Source: Curvibacter gracilis ATCC BAA-807 | GTDB taxonomy: Bacteria > Pseudomonadota > Gammaproteobacteria > Burkholderiales > Burkholderiaceae_C | DNA length: 64,000 nt | Assembly: GCF_000518645.1 (NCBI RefSeq) | Contig: NZ_JADZ01000005.1 | Location: forward strand, 273,694-337,693 | Reading direction: 5' to 3' | Shown: positions 1 through 10,214 of the stretch, piece after piece | Position numbering within the stretch: the stretch's first letter is position 1 | How the letters are laid out: each line of letters begins with the position of its first letter | Notes under the pieces: model-generated | What the model was told of the DNA's origin: nothing | Seen by the model: only the letters and a program-made list of their open reading frames with translations | The model's database searches: none | Made by a program: the position numbers and the translations under genes

Positions 1-91
1 CGCAGGAAATCGGCCTGGCCGGGCCCGCTGGAGTCGCCTGCGCGGCAGGCGGCACTGGCCAGGGATCCACCGCCGCTCGGTCCAGCGCCAC
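1..91. other. Short intergenic edge, no gene seen
   Basis: The stretch downstream of the yejF stop codon holds no ORF or hairpin that I can support. It is GC-rich sequence cut by the window edge. Confidence 0.4.
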
Positions 92-1747
92 TCAGTCCAG
101 CGCCGCGTGCACCAGCGTGCGGGTGTAGTCGCTTTGCGGCTGCTCCAGCACCTGGGCCACGGGGCCGGATTCGACCACCTGGCCGTCCTTCATCACCAGC
201 ACCTCGTGCGCCATGGCACGGATCACGGCGATGTCGTGGGTGATCAGCAGGTAGCTCAGACCGCGCTCGCGCTGCAGCTGCTGCAGCAATTGCAGCACCT
301 GCTTCTGGATGCTCACATCGAGCGCGCTGGTGGGTTCGTCCAGCACCAGCAGGCGCGGGCCCACGATGAGAGCCCGGGCGATGGCCAGGCGCTGGCGCTG
401 CCCGCCCGAAAATTCATGCGGGTAGCGAGCCAACAGGCCGGGGAACTGCGCCTCGCCCAAGCCCACATCGGCCAGCGCCTGGGCCACGCGGGCACGGCGT
501 TGCGCCACGCTCAGGCCGGGCTCGTGCACCCGCAGGCCTTCGCCCACGATCTCCTCCACCGTGAGCCGGGGCGACAGCGATGAAAACGGGTCTTGGAACA
601 CCACCTGCACCTGGCGCCGCAAGGCCCGGTGGGCCGGCGTGTTGCGCGTGCCCAGGCCTTGCCAGCCCTGCTCGCCCGCGGCGCCAAAGCGCAGCGTGCC
701 CTGGCTGGGCAGCAGGCCCAACACGGCTTGGGCCAGGGTGGACTTGCCCGAGCCCGACTCGCCCACCACGCCCAGGGTGCGGCCCTGGGGCAGGCTGAAG
801 CGGGCCCCCTGCACCGCCACGAACTCACCGCGCCCCCACCAGCCGCGCCAACCCGGCAGGGCCACCGGGTAGACCACGCGCAGGGCCTCGGCCTGCAGCT
901 CTGTGGGGGGAGCCGGCTCGGCAGGATCGGCCTCCAGCACATCGCGGCGGGGCAGGCTGTCGAGCAGCTTGCGGGTGTAGGCGTGCTGGGGCTGGGCAAA
1001 CACCTCGTTGACGGCGCCCTGCTCCACCAGCACGCCGTTTTCCATCACCGCCACCCGGTCGGCAAAGCGGCGCACCATCTGCAGGTCGTGGGTGATCAGC
1101 AGCACGGCCATGCCGGTGCGGCGCTGCAAGTCGGCCAGCAGATCCAGGATCTGCGCACGCAAGGTCACGTCCAGCGCCGTGGTGGGCTCGTCGGCCAACA
1201 GCAGGCGGGGCTCGGTGGCCAGGGCCATGGCGATCATGGCGCGCTGGCGTTGGCCGCCCGACAACTGGTGCGGGTAGCTGCGGGCCCGCCGTTCCGGCTC
1301 GGGGATGCCGGTGTCGGCCAGGGCTTTCACGGCCAGGGGCCAGGCTTGTTGGCGGTTCAGGCCCTTCTTGAGTTGCAGCACCTCCACGATCTGCTCGCCC
1401 ACCGTGAACAGCGGGTTGAGGGCGGTCATGGGCTCCTGGAAGATCATGGCGATGTCGTCGCCGCGCAGGCCTTGCAGCTCACGCTCGGGCAGGCTCAGCA
1501 GGTCGCGCATCGGGGCGCCGGGGGCGGTGTCGCGCAGCAGCACACAGCCCTGGCAGCGGGCATGGGCGGCCAGACGCAGCAGGCTCAGCGCGGTGACCGA
1601 TTTGCCCGAGCCGGATTCGCCCACCAGGGCCAGTTTCTCGCCTGCGGCCAGGTTGAAGCTGATGCCATGCACCACCTCCTTGCCATCAAAGGCGATGCGC
1701 AGGTCCTGCACCTGCAACAGGGGTGCGTCCGTGGTCGGGGTGTTCAT
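92..1747 (-). CDS. yejF: Peptide ABC transporter, fused dual ATPase YejF
   Basis: ATPase subunit of the Yej importer, which takes up oligopeptides (and microcin C in enterobacteria) across the inner membrane. The 551 residues hold two ABC cassettes in one chain, as in YejF. The first has Walker A GESGSGKS at residues 43-50 and signature LSGGQRQR; the second repeats GESGSGKS with signature FSGGQRQR and a DEPTSALD Walker B. Its ATG overlaps the yejE stop codon by 4 bp, so the two are translationally coupled. It is the last gene of yejABEF. Confidence 0.93.
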   Translation of the reverse strand: MNTPTTDAPLLQVQDLRIAFDGKEVVHGISFNLAAGEKLALVGESGSGKSVTALSLLRLAAHARCQGCVLLRDTAPGAPMRDLLSLPERELQGLRGDDIAMIFQEPMTALNPLFTVGEQIVEVLQLKKGLNRQQAWPLAVKALADTGIPEPERRARSYPHQLSGGQRQRAMIAMALATEPRLLLADEPTTALDVTLRAQILDLLADLQRRTGMAVLLITHDLQMVRRFADRVAVMENGVLVEQGAVNEVFAQPQHAYTRKLLDSLPRRDVLEADPAEPAPPTELQAEALRVVYPVALPGWRGWWGRGEFVAVQGARFSLPQGRTLGVVGESGSGKSTLAQAVLGLLPSQGTLRFGAAGEQGWQGLGTRNTPAHRALRRQVQVVFQDPFSSLSPRLTVEEIVGEGLRVHEPGLSVAQRRARVAQALADVGLGEAQFPGLLARYPHEFSGGQRQRLAIARALIVGPRLLVLDEPTSALDVSIQKQVLQLLQQLQRERGLSYLLITHDIAVIRAMAHEVLVMKDGQVVESGPVAQVLEQPQSDYTRTLVHAALD

Positions 1748-2832
1748 GCCTGGGCCTCCGCCTGACGCGGGTCGAGGGCATCACGCAGCGCGTCGCCCAT
1801 GAAGGTGAGCAGCAGCAGGGTGATCACCAGCACGCCAAAGGTCGACAGCGAGATCCACCAGGCGTCGATGTTGCTTTTGCCCTGGCTCAGCAATTCACCC
1901 AGCGAGGGCGTGCCGGGCGGCACCCCCAGGCCCAGAAAATCGAGCGAGGTGAGTGCCAGGATGGCCGCACTCATGCGGAAGGGCAAAAAGGTGACCACCG
2001 GGGTCAGGCTGTTGGGCAGGATGTGGCGCCAGATGATCTGGGTGTTCGACACCCCCAGGGCGCGGGCGGCCTTGACGTAGTCGAGCTGCCGGTTGCGCAA
2101 GAATTCGGCGCGCACATAGTCCGACAGGCCCATCCAGCCGAACAGGCTGAGCAGCACCAGCAGCAGGGCCACACTGGGCGCGAACACCGCGCTGAAGATG
2201 ATCAGCAGGTACAGCTCGGGCATGGAGCCCCAGATTTCGATGAAGCGCTGGAAGGCCAGGTCGGTGCGCCCGCCAAAATAGCCCTGCACCGCCCCGGTCA
2301 GCACCCCCAGCAGCACCCCCGACACCGTGAGCGCCAGGGCAAACAGCACGCTGACGCGAAAGCCGTAAATCAGCTGGGCCAGCAGGTCACGCCCCCGGTC
2401 ATCGGTACCCAGCCAGTTGTCGCGGCTGGGGCCGGAGGGGTTGGGCTCCTTGGCGAAGTAGTTCAGGGTCTTGGGGCCGTAGGGGTTGGGCGCAAACACC
2501 GCCCAGTTGCCGGGCTGGGCCAGTTGCTGGCGGATGAAGGGGTCGAGGTAATCGGTGGGGGTTTCGAAGTCGCCGCCAAACACCTTCTCGGGGTAGTCGT
2601 TCCACATCGGGAAGTAGGTCTGGCCGGCATAGCGCACCACGAGCGGGCGGTCGTTGGAGATCAGCTCGGCGCCCAGGCTCATCAGCACCAGGGCCGCGAA
2701 CAGCAGCAGGCTCCAGTAGCCCAGGCGGTTGCGCTTGAAGCGCAGCCAGGCGCGGCGCGAGGGGCTGAGGCTGGCAGGCGCAGACACGGTGGGTGATTCA
2801 ATCGAATTTGACACGGGGGTCCACCCAGACAT
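1744..2832 (-). CDS. yejE: Peptide ABC transporter permease YejE
   Basis: Inner-membrane permease of the Yej peptide importer. A basic N-terminal tail (SRRAWLRFKRNR) precedes the first membrane helix, followed by a periplasmic loop and a DppC/OppC-type permease core. The coupling motif region (DYVRAARALG-like, here YVKAARALGVSN) that contacts the ATPase is present. Length 362 fits the family. The ATG used here overlaps the end of yejB by 35 bp; a GTG at 2814 is an alternative start. Confidence 0.9.
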   Translation of the reverse strand: MSGWTPVSNSIESPTVSAPASLSPSRRAWLRFKRNRLGYWSLLLFAALVLMSLGAELISNDRPLVVRYAGQTYFPMWNDYPEKVFGGDFETPTDYLDPFIRQQLAQPGNWAVFAPNPYGPKTLNYFAKEPNPSGPSRDNWLGTDDRGRDLLAQLIYGFRVSVLFALALTVSGVLLGVLTGAVQGYFGGRTDLAFQRFIEIWGSMPELYLLIIFSAVFAPSVALLLVLLSLFGWMGLSDYVRAEFLRNRQLDYVKAARALGVSNTQIIWRHILPNSLTPVVTFLPFRMSAAILALTSLDFLGLGVPPGTPSLGELLSQGKSNIDAWWISLSTFGVLVITLLLLTFMGDALRDALDPRQAEAQA

Positions 2833-3823
2833 AAGACAGGTCAGAGATCAGCTTGGTCACCAGGCCGATCAGCGTGAACAGGTACAGCGTGCCCAGCACC
2901 ACCGGGTAGTCGCGCCGGATCACGCTCTCATAGCTCAGCAGGCCCAGACCATCGAGCGAGAACAGGGTCTCGATCAGCAGCGAGCCGGTGAAGAAGGCGC
3001 CCACAAAGGCCGCCGGAAAGCCGGTGATGATGGGGATCAGCGCGTTGCGGAACACGTGCTTCCACAGCACCTGGCGCTCGCTCAGGCCCTTGGCACGGGC
3101 GGTGATCACGTACTGCTTGCGGATCTCTTCAAGAAAGGCGTTCTTGGTCAGCATCGCCGTCACGGCAAAACTGCCCAGCACCATGGCCGTCACCGGCAGT
3201 GCGATGTGCCACAGGTAGTCGGTGATGCGCGCTGGCCAGGTCAGATCGGCCCAGTTGCTGGAGGTCAGCCCGCGCAGCGGGAACCACTGCAACTGCCCGC
3301 CAAAGATCACCAGCAGCGCCACCCCCAGCACAAAGCCCGGAATGGCATAGCCTACCAGGATCAGCAAGGTGGTCACCAGGTCGAAGCGCGAGCCCGCACG
3401 CACGGCCTTGGCCACGCCCAAAGGCACGGCCACACCGTAGCTGATGAAAAAGGTCCACAGGCCCAGGCTGGCCGAAACGGGCAGCTTGTCGAGGATCAGC
3501 TGCCACACATCCTTGTTCTGGAAAAAGCTCTTGCCCAGGTCGAAGCGGGCAAACTGGCCCAGCATTTGCACAAAGCGTTCGGCTGGCGGCTTGTCAAAGC
3601 CGTACAAGGCCTTGATCTGCTCCAGCCGCTTCGGGTCCACCCCCTGGCTGCCCCGGTAGCTGCCGCCGCCCTCGGCGCCACGTTGGGCGCCCGCCTTGGC
3701 CTCGGCCAGGTACTGCTCGACCGGCCCCCCGGGCACGAACTGGATCACCGCGAAGGTCAGCAACAGCACCCCGAACAGGGTGGGCACCATCAGCAGCAGG
3801 CGTTTGACAATGTAGGCAAGCAT
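2798..3823 (-). CDS. yejB: Peptide ABC transporter permease YejB
   Basis: Second inner-membrane permease of the Yej importer, DppB/OppB type. The N-terminus MLAYIVKRLLLMVPTLFGV is the usual first helix of this family. The central YVITARAKGLSERQVLWKHVFRNA segment is the ATPase-coupling loop, and the C-terminus ends in a helix before DLSYVWVDPRVKF. 341 residues, near the family norm. It lies between yejA (57 bp upstream) and yejE (overlapping). Confidence 0.92.
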   Translation of the reverse strand: MLAYIVKRLLLMVPTLFGVLLLTFAVIQFVPGGPVEQYLAEAKAGAQRGAEGGGSYRGSQGVDPKRLEQIKALYGFDKPPAERFVQMLGQFARFDLGKSFFQNKDVWQLILDKLPVSASLGLWTFFISYGVAVPLGVAKAVRAGSRFDLVTTLLILVGYAIPGFVLGVALLVIFGGQLQWFPLRGLTSSNWADLTWPARITDYLWHIALPVTAMVLGSFAVTAMLTKNAFLEEIRKQYVITARAKGLSERQVLWKHVFRNALIPIITGFPAAFVGAFFTGSLLIETLFSLDGLGLLSYESVIRRDYPVVLGTLYLFTLIGLVTKLISDLSYVWVDPRVKFD

Positions 3824-3880
3824 GGGTGGGCTGGTGGGTGACGGGGGTCAGGGCTTCTGGGCGGGGTTTCAGGGCGGGTG

Positions 3881-5698
3881 TCAGGGTTGGGGTGCCGGCG
3901 CTGGCCGGGCCCACCAGGTGTCGATCACCCACTCTTCACCCGGCGCATAAGGCGGCATGGTGGCCGGGCCCTGCAGGCGCCAGGCATCAAACACCAGGCG
4001 ATGGGTGACGGCGGTGTACTGCGGGATCAGGTAGTGGCCATGCATGATCACGCGGTCCAGGGCACGGCAGGCCGAGTGCAGCTCGGCCTCGCTCTTGGCG
4101 GCGGTCATGCGGGCGATCAGGGCATCGACCGCCGGGCTCTTGACGCCGGCCATGTTGCCCGAATCCTCGGTGTCGGCGGCCTTGCTGCCGAACAGGTCGG
4201 CGTACTCCTGCCCCGGGGTGTGGGTGCCGGGCACGGCCAGGGTGATCAGGTCGAAATCGAACTTCTGGATGCGCTGCAGGTACAGCGCAAAGTCTACCGA
4301 GCGGAAGTTGAGCTTGACGCCCAGCTTCTCCAGATTGCGCCCCCAGGAAGCAAAGGTGGCCATCTTGCCTTCACTGCTGTCCAGGTACTCCAGCACCAGG
4401 GGCTCGCCCTGGGCATTGCGCAGCGCGCCGTCGCGGTACTGCCAGCCCGCCTCGGCCAGCAGGGCCTGGGCGCGGCGCAGGTTGCCGCGCAGCGACTGCT
4501 CGCCATCCGTGCGCGGCGGCTGCGCCATGGGGCCGAACACGGTGGCCGGCAGTTGCGCACGCCAGGGCTCCAGCAAGGCCAGTTCGTCGGGGCCGGGGCT
4601 GCCGGTGGCCGCGCAGGCCGTGTTGCCGAACAAACCGGTCACGCGCTGGTAGCTGCCATAGAACAACTGGCGGTTCATCCATTCGAAATCGAGTGCCAGC
4701 CCCAGGGCCTGCCGCACGCGGATGTCATCCAGCGGCTTGCGCCGGGTGTTGAGGAAAAAGCTCTGGAAGCCCGAGGGCAGCTGGTGCTTGAACTCGCGCT
4801 TGACCAGCTCGCCCGAATCGAAGCGCTTGCCATTGACGCGGCGCGCCCAGTCGCCAGCCGAATAAAAGCGCATCAGGTCGAACTCGCCGGCCTTCAAGGC
4901 CTCAAGCCTGGCCGTGTTGTCCTTGTAGATCTTGACGGTGATGCGGTCGAAGTTGTCGCTGCCGCGCTTGACGTTGAGGTCGCGCGCCCAGTACTGCGGG
5001 TCGCGCACATAGCTGATGTCCTTGCCGAAGCGCACCGGGCCGATGCGGTAGGGGCCGCTGCCGATGGGGATGTCGGTCACCACCTCGCTGAAGCGCTTGC
5101 CGGCCCCCCATTGGTGGCTGAACACCGGCAGGCTTCCCACGGTCAGGGGCAGTTCGCGGTTGGGCTTCTTGAAGCGGTAGCGCACGGTGCGCTCGCCCAG
5201 CACGTCCAGGCCGGCCACGTCTTCGAGCGTGGTCTTGTAGGCGGGCGAGGTGTCCGGGCCCATCAGCATGTCGTAGCTGTACTTCACGTCGCGGGCCAGC
5301 ACCGGGTCACCGTTGTGGAAGCGGGCCTCGGGGCGCAGCTCAAAAGTGGCGCTCAAGCCATCCGCGGCCACGCTCACATCGCCGGCCAGCAGGCCATAGC
5401 CCGTGCCCACCTCGTCCATCGCGCCGGTGAGCAGGCTGTCGAACATCAGCGCACTCAGGTAGGCCGGGGCCGAGCCTTTGAGGGTGAAGGGGTTGTACTT
5501 GTCGAAGGTGGAGGCGCGGCTGTTGCTGACCAGGCGCAGCTCGCCGCCCTTGGGCGCCTGGGGGTTGACGTAGTCGAAATGCGCAAAGCCGGCCGGGTAC
5601 TTGGGTTGGCCCCACAGGGCGTAGGCCTGGCCGGCCCCGGCCGGGAAAGCACTCAACGCCGAAGCGGCAAGCAGGAAGCAAAAGCTCAAAGCACGCAT
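3881..5698 (-). CDS. yejA: Extracellular peptide-binding protein YejA
   Basis: Periplasmic solute-binding protein (SBP family 5) that delivers peptides to YejBEF. I place the start at the ATG at 5698 because MRALSFCFLLAASALSAFPAGA is a clean signal peptide; the frame stays open further upstream but looks non-coding. Mature 605-residue protein with typical family-5 features (GELRLV, NPFTLKG, ATFELRPEARFHNGDPVLARDV). It is the first gene of yejABEF and diverges from fabI across 142 bp, where both promoters must lie. Confidence 0.92.
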   Translation of the reverse strand: MRALSFCFLLAASALSAFPAGAGQAYALWGQPKYPAGFAHFDYVNPQAPKGGELRLVSNSRASTFDKYNPFTLKGSAPAYLSALMFDSLLTGAMDEVGTGYGLLAGDVSVAADGLSATFELRPEARFHNGDPVLARDVKYSYDMLMGPDTSPAYKTTLEDVAGLDVLGERTVRYRFKKPNRELPLTVGSLPVFSHQWGAGKRFSEVVTDIPIGSGPYRIGPVRFGKDISYVRDPQYWARDLNVKRGSDNFDRITVKIYKDNTARLEALKAGEFDLMRFYSAGDWARRVNGKRFDSGELVKREFKHQLPSGFQSFFLNTRRKPLDDIRVRQALGLALDFEWMNRQLFYGSYQRVTGLFGNTACAATGSPGPDELALLEPWRAQLPATVFGPMAQPPRTDGEQSLRGNLRRAQALLAEAGWQYRDGALRNAQGEPLVLEYLDSSEGKMATFASWGRNLEKLGVKLNFRSVDFALYLQRIQKFDFDLITLAVPGTHTPGQEYADLFGSKAADTEDSGNMAGVKSPAVDALIARMTAAKSEAELHSACRALDRVIMHGHYLIPQYTAVTHRLVFDAWRLQGPATMPPYAPGEEWVIDTWWARPAPAPQP

Positions 5699-5840
5699 GA
5701 GACAATTCTGCCCTAGTCCGGGTGCTGCTTCAGGCAACCGGGCCTCTGCCGGCGCCACCGCCACCAGGGGCCTGCCGAGCCGCCCCGGCCCATGAACCCC
5801 GCCCGGCACCGCTGCCCGGGCCCCGATCTGGAGAACAAAA

Positions 5841-6644
5841 ATGGGATTTCTCACCGGCAAGAAACTGCTGATCACCGGCGTTCTGTCCAACCGTTCGATC
5901 GCCTATGGCATTGCCAAGGCCTGCCATGCCCAAGGGGCTGAACTGGCATTCAGCTATGTGGGCGAGCGCTTCAAGGACCGCATCACCGAATTTGCCGCCG
6001 ACTTCGGCTCGAACCTGGTGTTCGACTGCGACGTGGCCGACGACGCCCAGATCGACAAGCTGTTCACCGACCTGTCTGCCCACTGGCCCCAATTCGACGG
6101 CTTTGTGCACGCCATCGGCTTTGCCCCGCGTGAGGCGATTGCCGGCGACTTTCTCGATGGCCTGAGCCGCGAAGCCTTCCGCATCGCGCACGACATCAGC
6201 GCCTACAGCTTCCCGGCCATGGCCAAGGCCGCCCTGCCCTACCTGAACGACAAGTCGTCGGTGCTGACCCTGAGCTACCTGGGCGCCCTGCGCACGGTGC
6301 CCAACTACAACACCATGGGCCTGGCCAAGGCCAGCCTGGAAGCCTCGGTGCGCTACCTGGCCGAGTCGCTGGGCAGCCAGAACCGTGGCCTGCGCGCCAA
6401 CGGCATCTCGGCCGGCCCGATCAAGACCTTGGCCGCCAGCGGCATCAAGGGCTTTGGCAAGATCCTGTCGGTGGTGGCCGAGAACTCGCCGATCCGCCGC
6501 AACGTGACCATTGACGACGTGGGCAATGTGGCCGCTTTCCTGCTGAGCGACCTGGCAGCCGGTGTGAGCGCCGAAATCACCTATGTGGACGGTGGTTTCA
6601 GCCAGGTGGTCGGCGGTATCGCCGAGCCCGCCGTGGCCGGCTGA
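5841..6644 (+). CDS. fabI: Enoyl-ACP reductase [NADH] FabI
   Basis: Last step of the type II fatty-acid elongation cycle: NADH-dependent reduction of trans-2-enoyl-ACP in the cytoplasm. An SDR fold with cofactor motif [15 protein letters not shown] near the N-terminus and the FabI active-site pattern Y-x6-K in YNTMGLAK. 267 residues, close to E. coli FabI (262). AGAACAAAA sits just before the ATG. FabI is the target of triclosan-type inhibitors in other bacteria. Confidence 0.96.
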   Translation: MGFLTGKKLLITGVLSNRSIAYGIAKACHAQGAELAFSYVGERFKDRITEFAADFGSNLVFDCDVADDAQIDKLFTDLSAHWPQFDGFVHAIGFAPREAIAGDFLDGLSREAFRIAHDISAYSFPAMAKAALPYLNDKSSVLTLSYLGALRTVPNYNTMGLAKASLEASVRYLAESLGSQNRGLRANGISAGPIKTLAASGIKGFGKILSVVAENSPIRRNVTIDDVGNVAAFLLSDLAAGVSAEITYVDGGFSQVVGGIAEPAVAG

Positions 6645-6769
6645 GCGCCAAAATCCAAGGCGGCCCCAGCGCCGCTCTGCCGCGCCCGGGCAGAAGCCCA
6701 CCGCGCCCGTGCCCTGCCGGCACCGGTGCGGTGCCGATCGACACGGATCCCTTCGCACCGGACGCTGCC

Positions 6770-7702
6770 ATGCCCTCTGCCTCTTTCCTCCCCCCAGCCT
6801 GCGGCCCTGCCGCTGTCTCACGCCATCCGGCCCGACGCCAGACTTTGCTGGCACTCGCAGCGCTGGGCTCGATGGCCCCGCAGGCCCGGGCTCTGAGCCC
6901 GCAACCGGCCCCCGGGCCGCTCATGAAGGCGGGCCGCTACCAGGCAGGCCAGCCGGTGGACGGCTTTCTCGTCAGCGAAAAACTCGACGGTGTGCGAGCG
7001 CGCTGGGACGGCCAACAACTCTGGACCCGCAGCGGCCGCCGCATTCTTGCACCGGCCGACTTCACGGCGGGCTGGCCCTCCCTGCCCCTGGATGGCGAGT
7101 TGTGGGCCGGCCGGGGCCAGTTTCTGCGCGCCGTGGCCGCCGTGCGCGAGGGCGCAGGCAGCGAGGCCTGGGCCGGTCTGCGCCTGATGGTGTTCGACAC
7201 CCCCGACCCGGTGCGGCCCTTTGGCGGCCCGAACGGTCGTCTGGCCTTGTTGCAGGAGACGCTGACTGCGCCGCGCGCGTCGGCGCCGACGGGGCTCCAG
7301 GCCCTGCCCCAGCACCCGGTGAGTTCGAGCGCCGATCTGCAATCCTGGCTGGACGAGGTGGTGGCCGCCGGCGGTGAGGGCTTGATGCTGCACCGCGCCA
7401 GCAATCTGTACCGCTCGGGCCGCTCCAACGACCTGCTGAAGTACAAGCCCTTTCTGGATGCCGAAGCCCGCGTGGTGCAGATCCTGCCCGGCAAAGGCCA
7501 GTGGCAGGGCCTGGCCGGCGCCTTGCTGGTGCAGACCACCGACGGCCACCGTCTGCGCCTGGGCAGCGGCCTGTCGGAGGCCCAGCGGCGTGAGCCGCCG
7601 CCTGTGGGCAGTTGGGTCAGTTTTCGCTACCAGGGCCTGCACCCGGGCGGCATGCCGCGCTTTGCCAGCTTTGTGCGCGTGATCCCCGACATCGACCTCT
7701 GA
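6770..7702 (+). CDS. Exported ATP-dependent DNA ligase (LigE-like)
   Basis: Small ATP-dependent DNA ligase that seals nicks by adenylation of a lysine. The adenylation motif is K71-L-D-G; DGELW, EGLMLH and KYKP match the later nucleotidyltransferase motifs, and an OB-fold region follows. No zinc or BRCT domain, consistent with the minimal LigE class. The N-terminus has RRQTLLALAALG and ends ARA, a Tat-like or Sec-like export signal, so it probably acts in the periplasm, perhaps on incoming DNA. I chose the ATG at 6770; a GTG at 6731 is in frame but lies before the signal. Confidence 0.85.
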   Translation: MPSASFLPPACGPAAVSRHPARRQTLLALAALGSMAPQARALSPQPAPGPLMKAGRYQAGQPVDGFLVSEKLDGVRARWDGQQLWTRSGRRILAPADFTAGWPSLPLDGELWAGRGQFLRAVAAVREGAGSEAWAGLRLMVFDTPDPVRPFGGPNGRLALLQETLTAPRASAPTGLQALPQHPVSSSADLQSWLDEVVAAGGEGLMLHRASNLYRSGRSNDLLKYKPFLDAEARVVQILPGKGQWQGLAGALLVQTTDGHRLRLGSGLSEAQRREPPPVGSWVSFRYQGLHPGGMPRFASFVRVIPDIDL

Positions 7703-7717
7703 CGCGCCCCGCCATGC

Positions 7718-7757
7718 AAAAGGCCCTGGCCTCCATCTCGGAGGCCAGGGCCTTTTT
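7718..7757. terminator. Bidirectional rho-independent terminator
   Basis: A 14-bp perfect stem (AGGCCCTGGCCTCC with its complement) and 5-nt loop is flanked by A-run on the left and T-run on the right. It lies between convergent ligase and decarboxylase genes and should end both transcripts. Confidence 0.92.
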
Positions 7758-7781
7758 CAGATGCGGCGCGGCCGCCTGGCC

Positions 7782-10052
7782 TCAGGCGCCTTCCTTGACG
7801 CAGTCGGCAAAGTAACGCACGTGGCCGCTGGCGTCTTCTTCCTCGACCAGACCGTGGATGTCGGTCTCGAAGCCCGGGCACTGGGCGTTGAACTCGCGCG
7901 AGAACTTGAGGTAGTCGACGATCTTCTTGTTGAACACTTCGCCCGGGATCAGCAGCGGGATGCCCGGCGGATAAGGCGTGACCAGGCTGGTGGTGATGCG
8001 GCCTTCGAGGTGGTCGATCTCCACGCGCTCGGTCTTGCGCTGGGCGATGTAGGCGAAAGCGTCCGAGGGCTTCATGGCCGGGGTCAGGTCGCTGAGGTAC
8101 ATCTCGGTGGTCAGGCGGGCGATGTCGTACTTGGCGTAGAGCTCGTGCACGTGCTGGCACAGATCGCGCAGGCCCATGCGCTCGTAGCGGCGGTTCTTCT
8201 GGCAGAACTCGGGCAGGATGCGCCACATCGGCTGGTTCTTCTCGTAGTCGTCCTTGAACTGCTGCAGCGCGGTCAGCAGCGAGTTCCAGCGGCCCTTGGT
8301 GATGCCGATGGTGAACATGATGAAGAAGCTGTACAGGCCGGTCTTCTCGACGATCACGCCATGCTCGGCCAGGAACTTGGTCACGATGCTGGCCGGGATG
8401 CCGGTCTTGGCGAACTTGCCGTTCAGATCCAGGCCGGGCGTGACGATGGTCGACTTGATGGGGTCGAGCATGTTGAAGCCGTCGGCCAGCTTGCCGAAAC
8501 CGTGCCACTTGGTGGACTTGGCGTCGGCCTTGATGATCCAGTCGGTGGCGCGGCCGATGCCGTCGTCCACCAGCTTGTCGGGGCCCCAGACCTTGAACCA
8601 CCAGTCCTTGCCGTACTCGTCATCGACCTTGCGCATGGCGCGGCGGAAGTCGAGCGCTTCGGCAATGCTTTCTTCCACCAGTGCGGTGCCGCCGGGCGGC
8701 TCCATCATGGCGGCGGCCACATCGCAGCTGGCGATGATGCTGTACTGAGGGCTGGTGCTGGTGTGCATCAGGTAGGCCTCATTGAACAGGTGGCGATCCA
8801 GCTTGGTGTTCTGCGAGTCCTGCACCAGCACGTGGCTGGCCTGGCTGATGCCGGCCAGCAGCTTGTGGATGGACTGGGTGGCATAGACCACGCTTTCCTT
8901 CGGGCGCGCGCGCTTCTTGCCCATGGCGTGGTAGGGGCCGTAGAAGGGGTGGAAGGCCGCGTGGGGCAACCAGGCCTCGTCAAAGTGCATGTTCTCGACG
9001 TAGCCGTCGAGCATGCCCTTGATGGTCTCGGTGTTGTACAGCACGCCGTCGTAGGTCGACTGGGTGATGGTCAGGATGCGCGGCTTGACCTTCTTGGCGT
9101 CCACGCCCTTGAGCAAGGGGTTGGCCTTGATCTTGGCCTGGATGGACTCTTTGGTGAACTCGCTTTGCGGGATCGGGCCGATGATGCCGAAGTGGTTGCG
9201 CGTCGGCTTCAGGAACACCGGGATGGCCCCGGTCATGATGATCGAGTGCAGGATGGACTTGTGGCAGTTGCGGTCCACCACCACCACATCGCCGGGCGCC
9301 ACGGTGTGGTGCCACACCATCTTGTTGCTGGTGCTGGTGCCGTTGGTCACAAAGAAGCAGTGGTCAGCATTGAAGATGCGGGCCGCATTGCGCTCGCTCT
9401 CGCCGATGGCGCCGTTGTGGTCCAGCAACTGGCCCAGTTCTTCCACCGCATTGCACACGTCGGCGCGCAGCATGTTCTCGCCGAAGAACTGATGGAACAT
9501 CTGGCCCACCGGGCTCTTCAGGAAAGCCACGCCACCCGAGTGCCCCGGGCAGTGCCAGGAGTAGGAGCCGTCTTCGGCGTAGTCGAGCAAGGCCTTGAAG
9601 AACGGGGGCTGCACGCCCTCCAGGTAGCTCTTGGCCTCACGGATGATGTGGCGTGCCACGAATTCGGGGGTGTCCTCGAACATGTGGATGAAGCCATGCA
9701 GTTCGCGCAGGATGTCGTTGGGCAGGTGGCGCGAGGTCTTGGTTTCGCCATAGATGTAGATCGGCACATCGAGGTTCTTGCGACGCACCTCGTCGATGAA
9801 GCTGCGCAGATTGACCACGGCCGGGTCCAGGTCGGGGCCTGGCGTGAACTCTTCGTCGTCGATCGACAAGATGAAGGCACTGGCCCGGCTCTGCTGCTGG
9901 GCGAACTGGCTCAGATCGCCGTAGCTGGTCACCCCCAGCACCTCGAATCCCTCGGACTCGATCGCCTGCGCCAGGGCGCGGATGCCCAGGCCCGAGGTGT
10001 TTTCAGAGCGGAAGTCCTCATCGATGATGACAATGGGGAAGCGAAATTTCAT
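7782..10052 (-). CDS. Arginine/lysine/ornithine decarboxylase (PLP)
   Basis: Large bacterial basic-amino-acid decarboxylase (fold type I), 756 residues, the same length as E. coli AdiA. The N-terminal wing domain starts MKFRFPIVIIDEDF; the PLP domain has WHCPGHSGG, FFVTNGTSTSNK, the aspartate region HFDEAWLPHAAF and the Schiff-base lysine in QSIHKLLAG. It converts arginine, lysine or ornithine to the polyamine-type amine plus CO2, for acid resistance or polyamine supply. Which substrate is used cannot be told from the sequence; overall it looks most like the arginine type. Single-gene unit ending at the shared terminator. Confidence 0.9.
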   Translation of the reverse strand: MKFRFPIVIIDEDFRSENTSGLGIRALAQAIESEGFEVLGVTSYGDLSQFAQQQSRASAFILSIDDEEFTPGPDLDPAVVNLRSFIDEVRRKNLDVPIYIYGETKTSRHLPNDILRELHGFIHMFEDTPEFVARHIIREAKSYLEGVQPPFFKALLDYAEDGSYSWHCPGHSGGVAFLKSPVGQMFHQFFGENMLRADVCNAVEELGQLLDHNGAIGESERNAARIFNADHCFFVTNGTSTSNKMVWHHTVAPGDVVVVDRNCHKSILHSIIMTGAIPVFLKPTRNHFGIIGPIPQSEFTKESIQAKIKANPLLKGVDAKKVKPRILTITQSTYDGVLYNTETIKGMLDGYVENMHFDEAWLPHAAFHPFYGPYHAMGKKRARPKESVVYATQSIHKLLAGISQASHVLVQDSQNTKLDRHLFNEAYLMHTSTSPQYSIIASCDVAAAMMEPPGGTALVEESIAEALDFRRAMRKVDDEYGKDWWFKVWGPDKLVDDGIGRATDWIIKADAKSTKWHGFGKLADGFNMLDPIKSTIVTPGLDLNGKFAKTGIPASIVTKFLAEHGVIVEKTGLYSFFIMFTIGITKGRWNSLLTALQQFKDDYEKNQPMWRILPEFCQKNRRYERMGLRDLCQHVHELYAKYDIARLTTEMYLSDLTPAMKPSDAFAYIAQRKTERVEIDHLEGRITTSLVTPYPPGIPLLIPGEVFNKKIVDYLKFSREFNAQCPGFETDIHGLVEEEDASGHVRYFADCVKEGA

Positions 10053-10214
10053 GCAGACCTCCGGGAGCGGGGATGGGGGCTAAAAAGGACGTGGATCACG
10101 GAAACAGGCGCGAAGTGTAAGGAATATTGAGGTCGCCCTTTTGACACCCCCTGTTTTTCACCCAGAATGTGGTGTCAGCAAGACAGCCTCATGGCTGGCC
10201 TGGGAGAAGAAATC

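Noticed and set aside
3878..5716. 612-codon plus-strand frame opposite yejA
   Set aside because: Antisense of a certain gene with no protein-like features.
7761..10130. Long plus-strand open frame opposite the decarboxylase
   Set aside because: Composition is His/Gln/Val-rich as expected from antisense of GC-rich coding DNA; the minus-strand gene is a clear family member.
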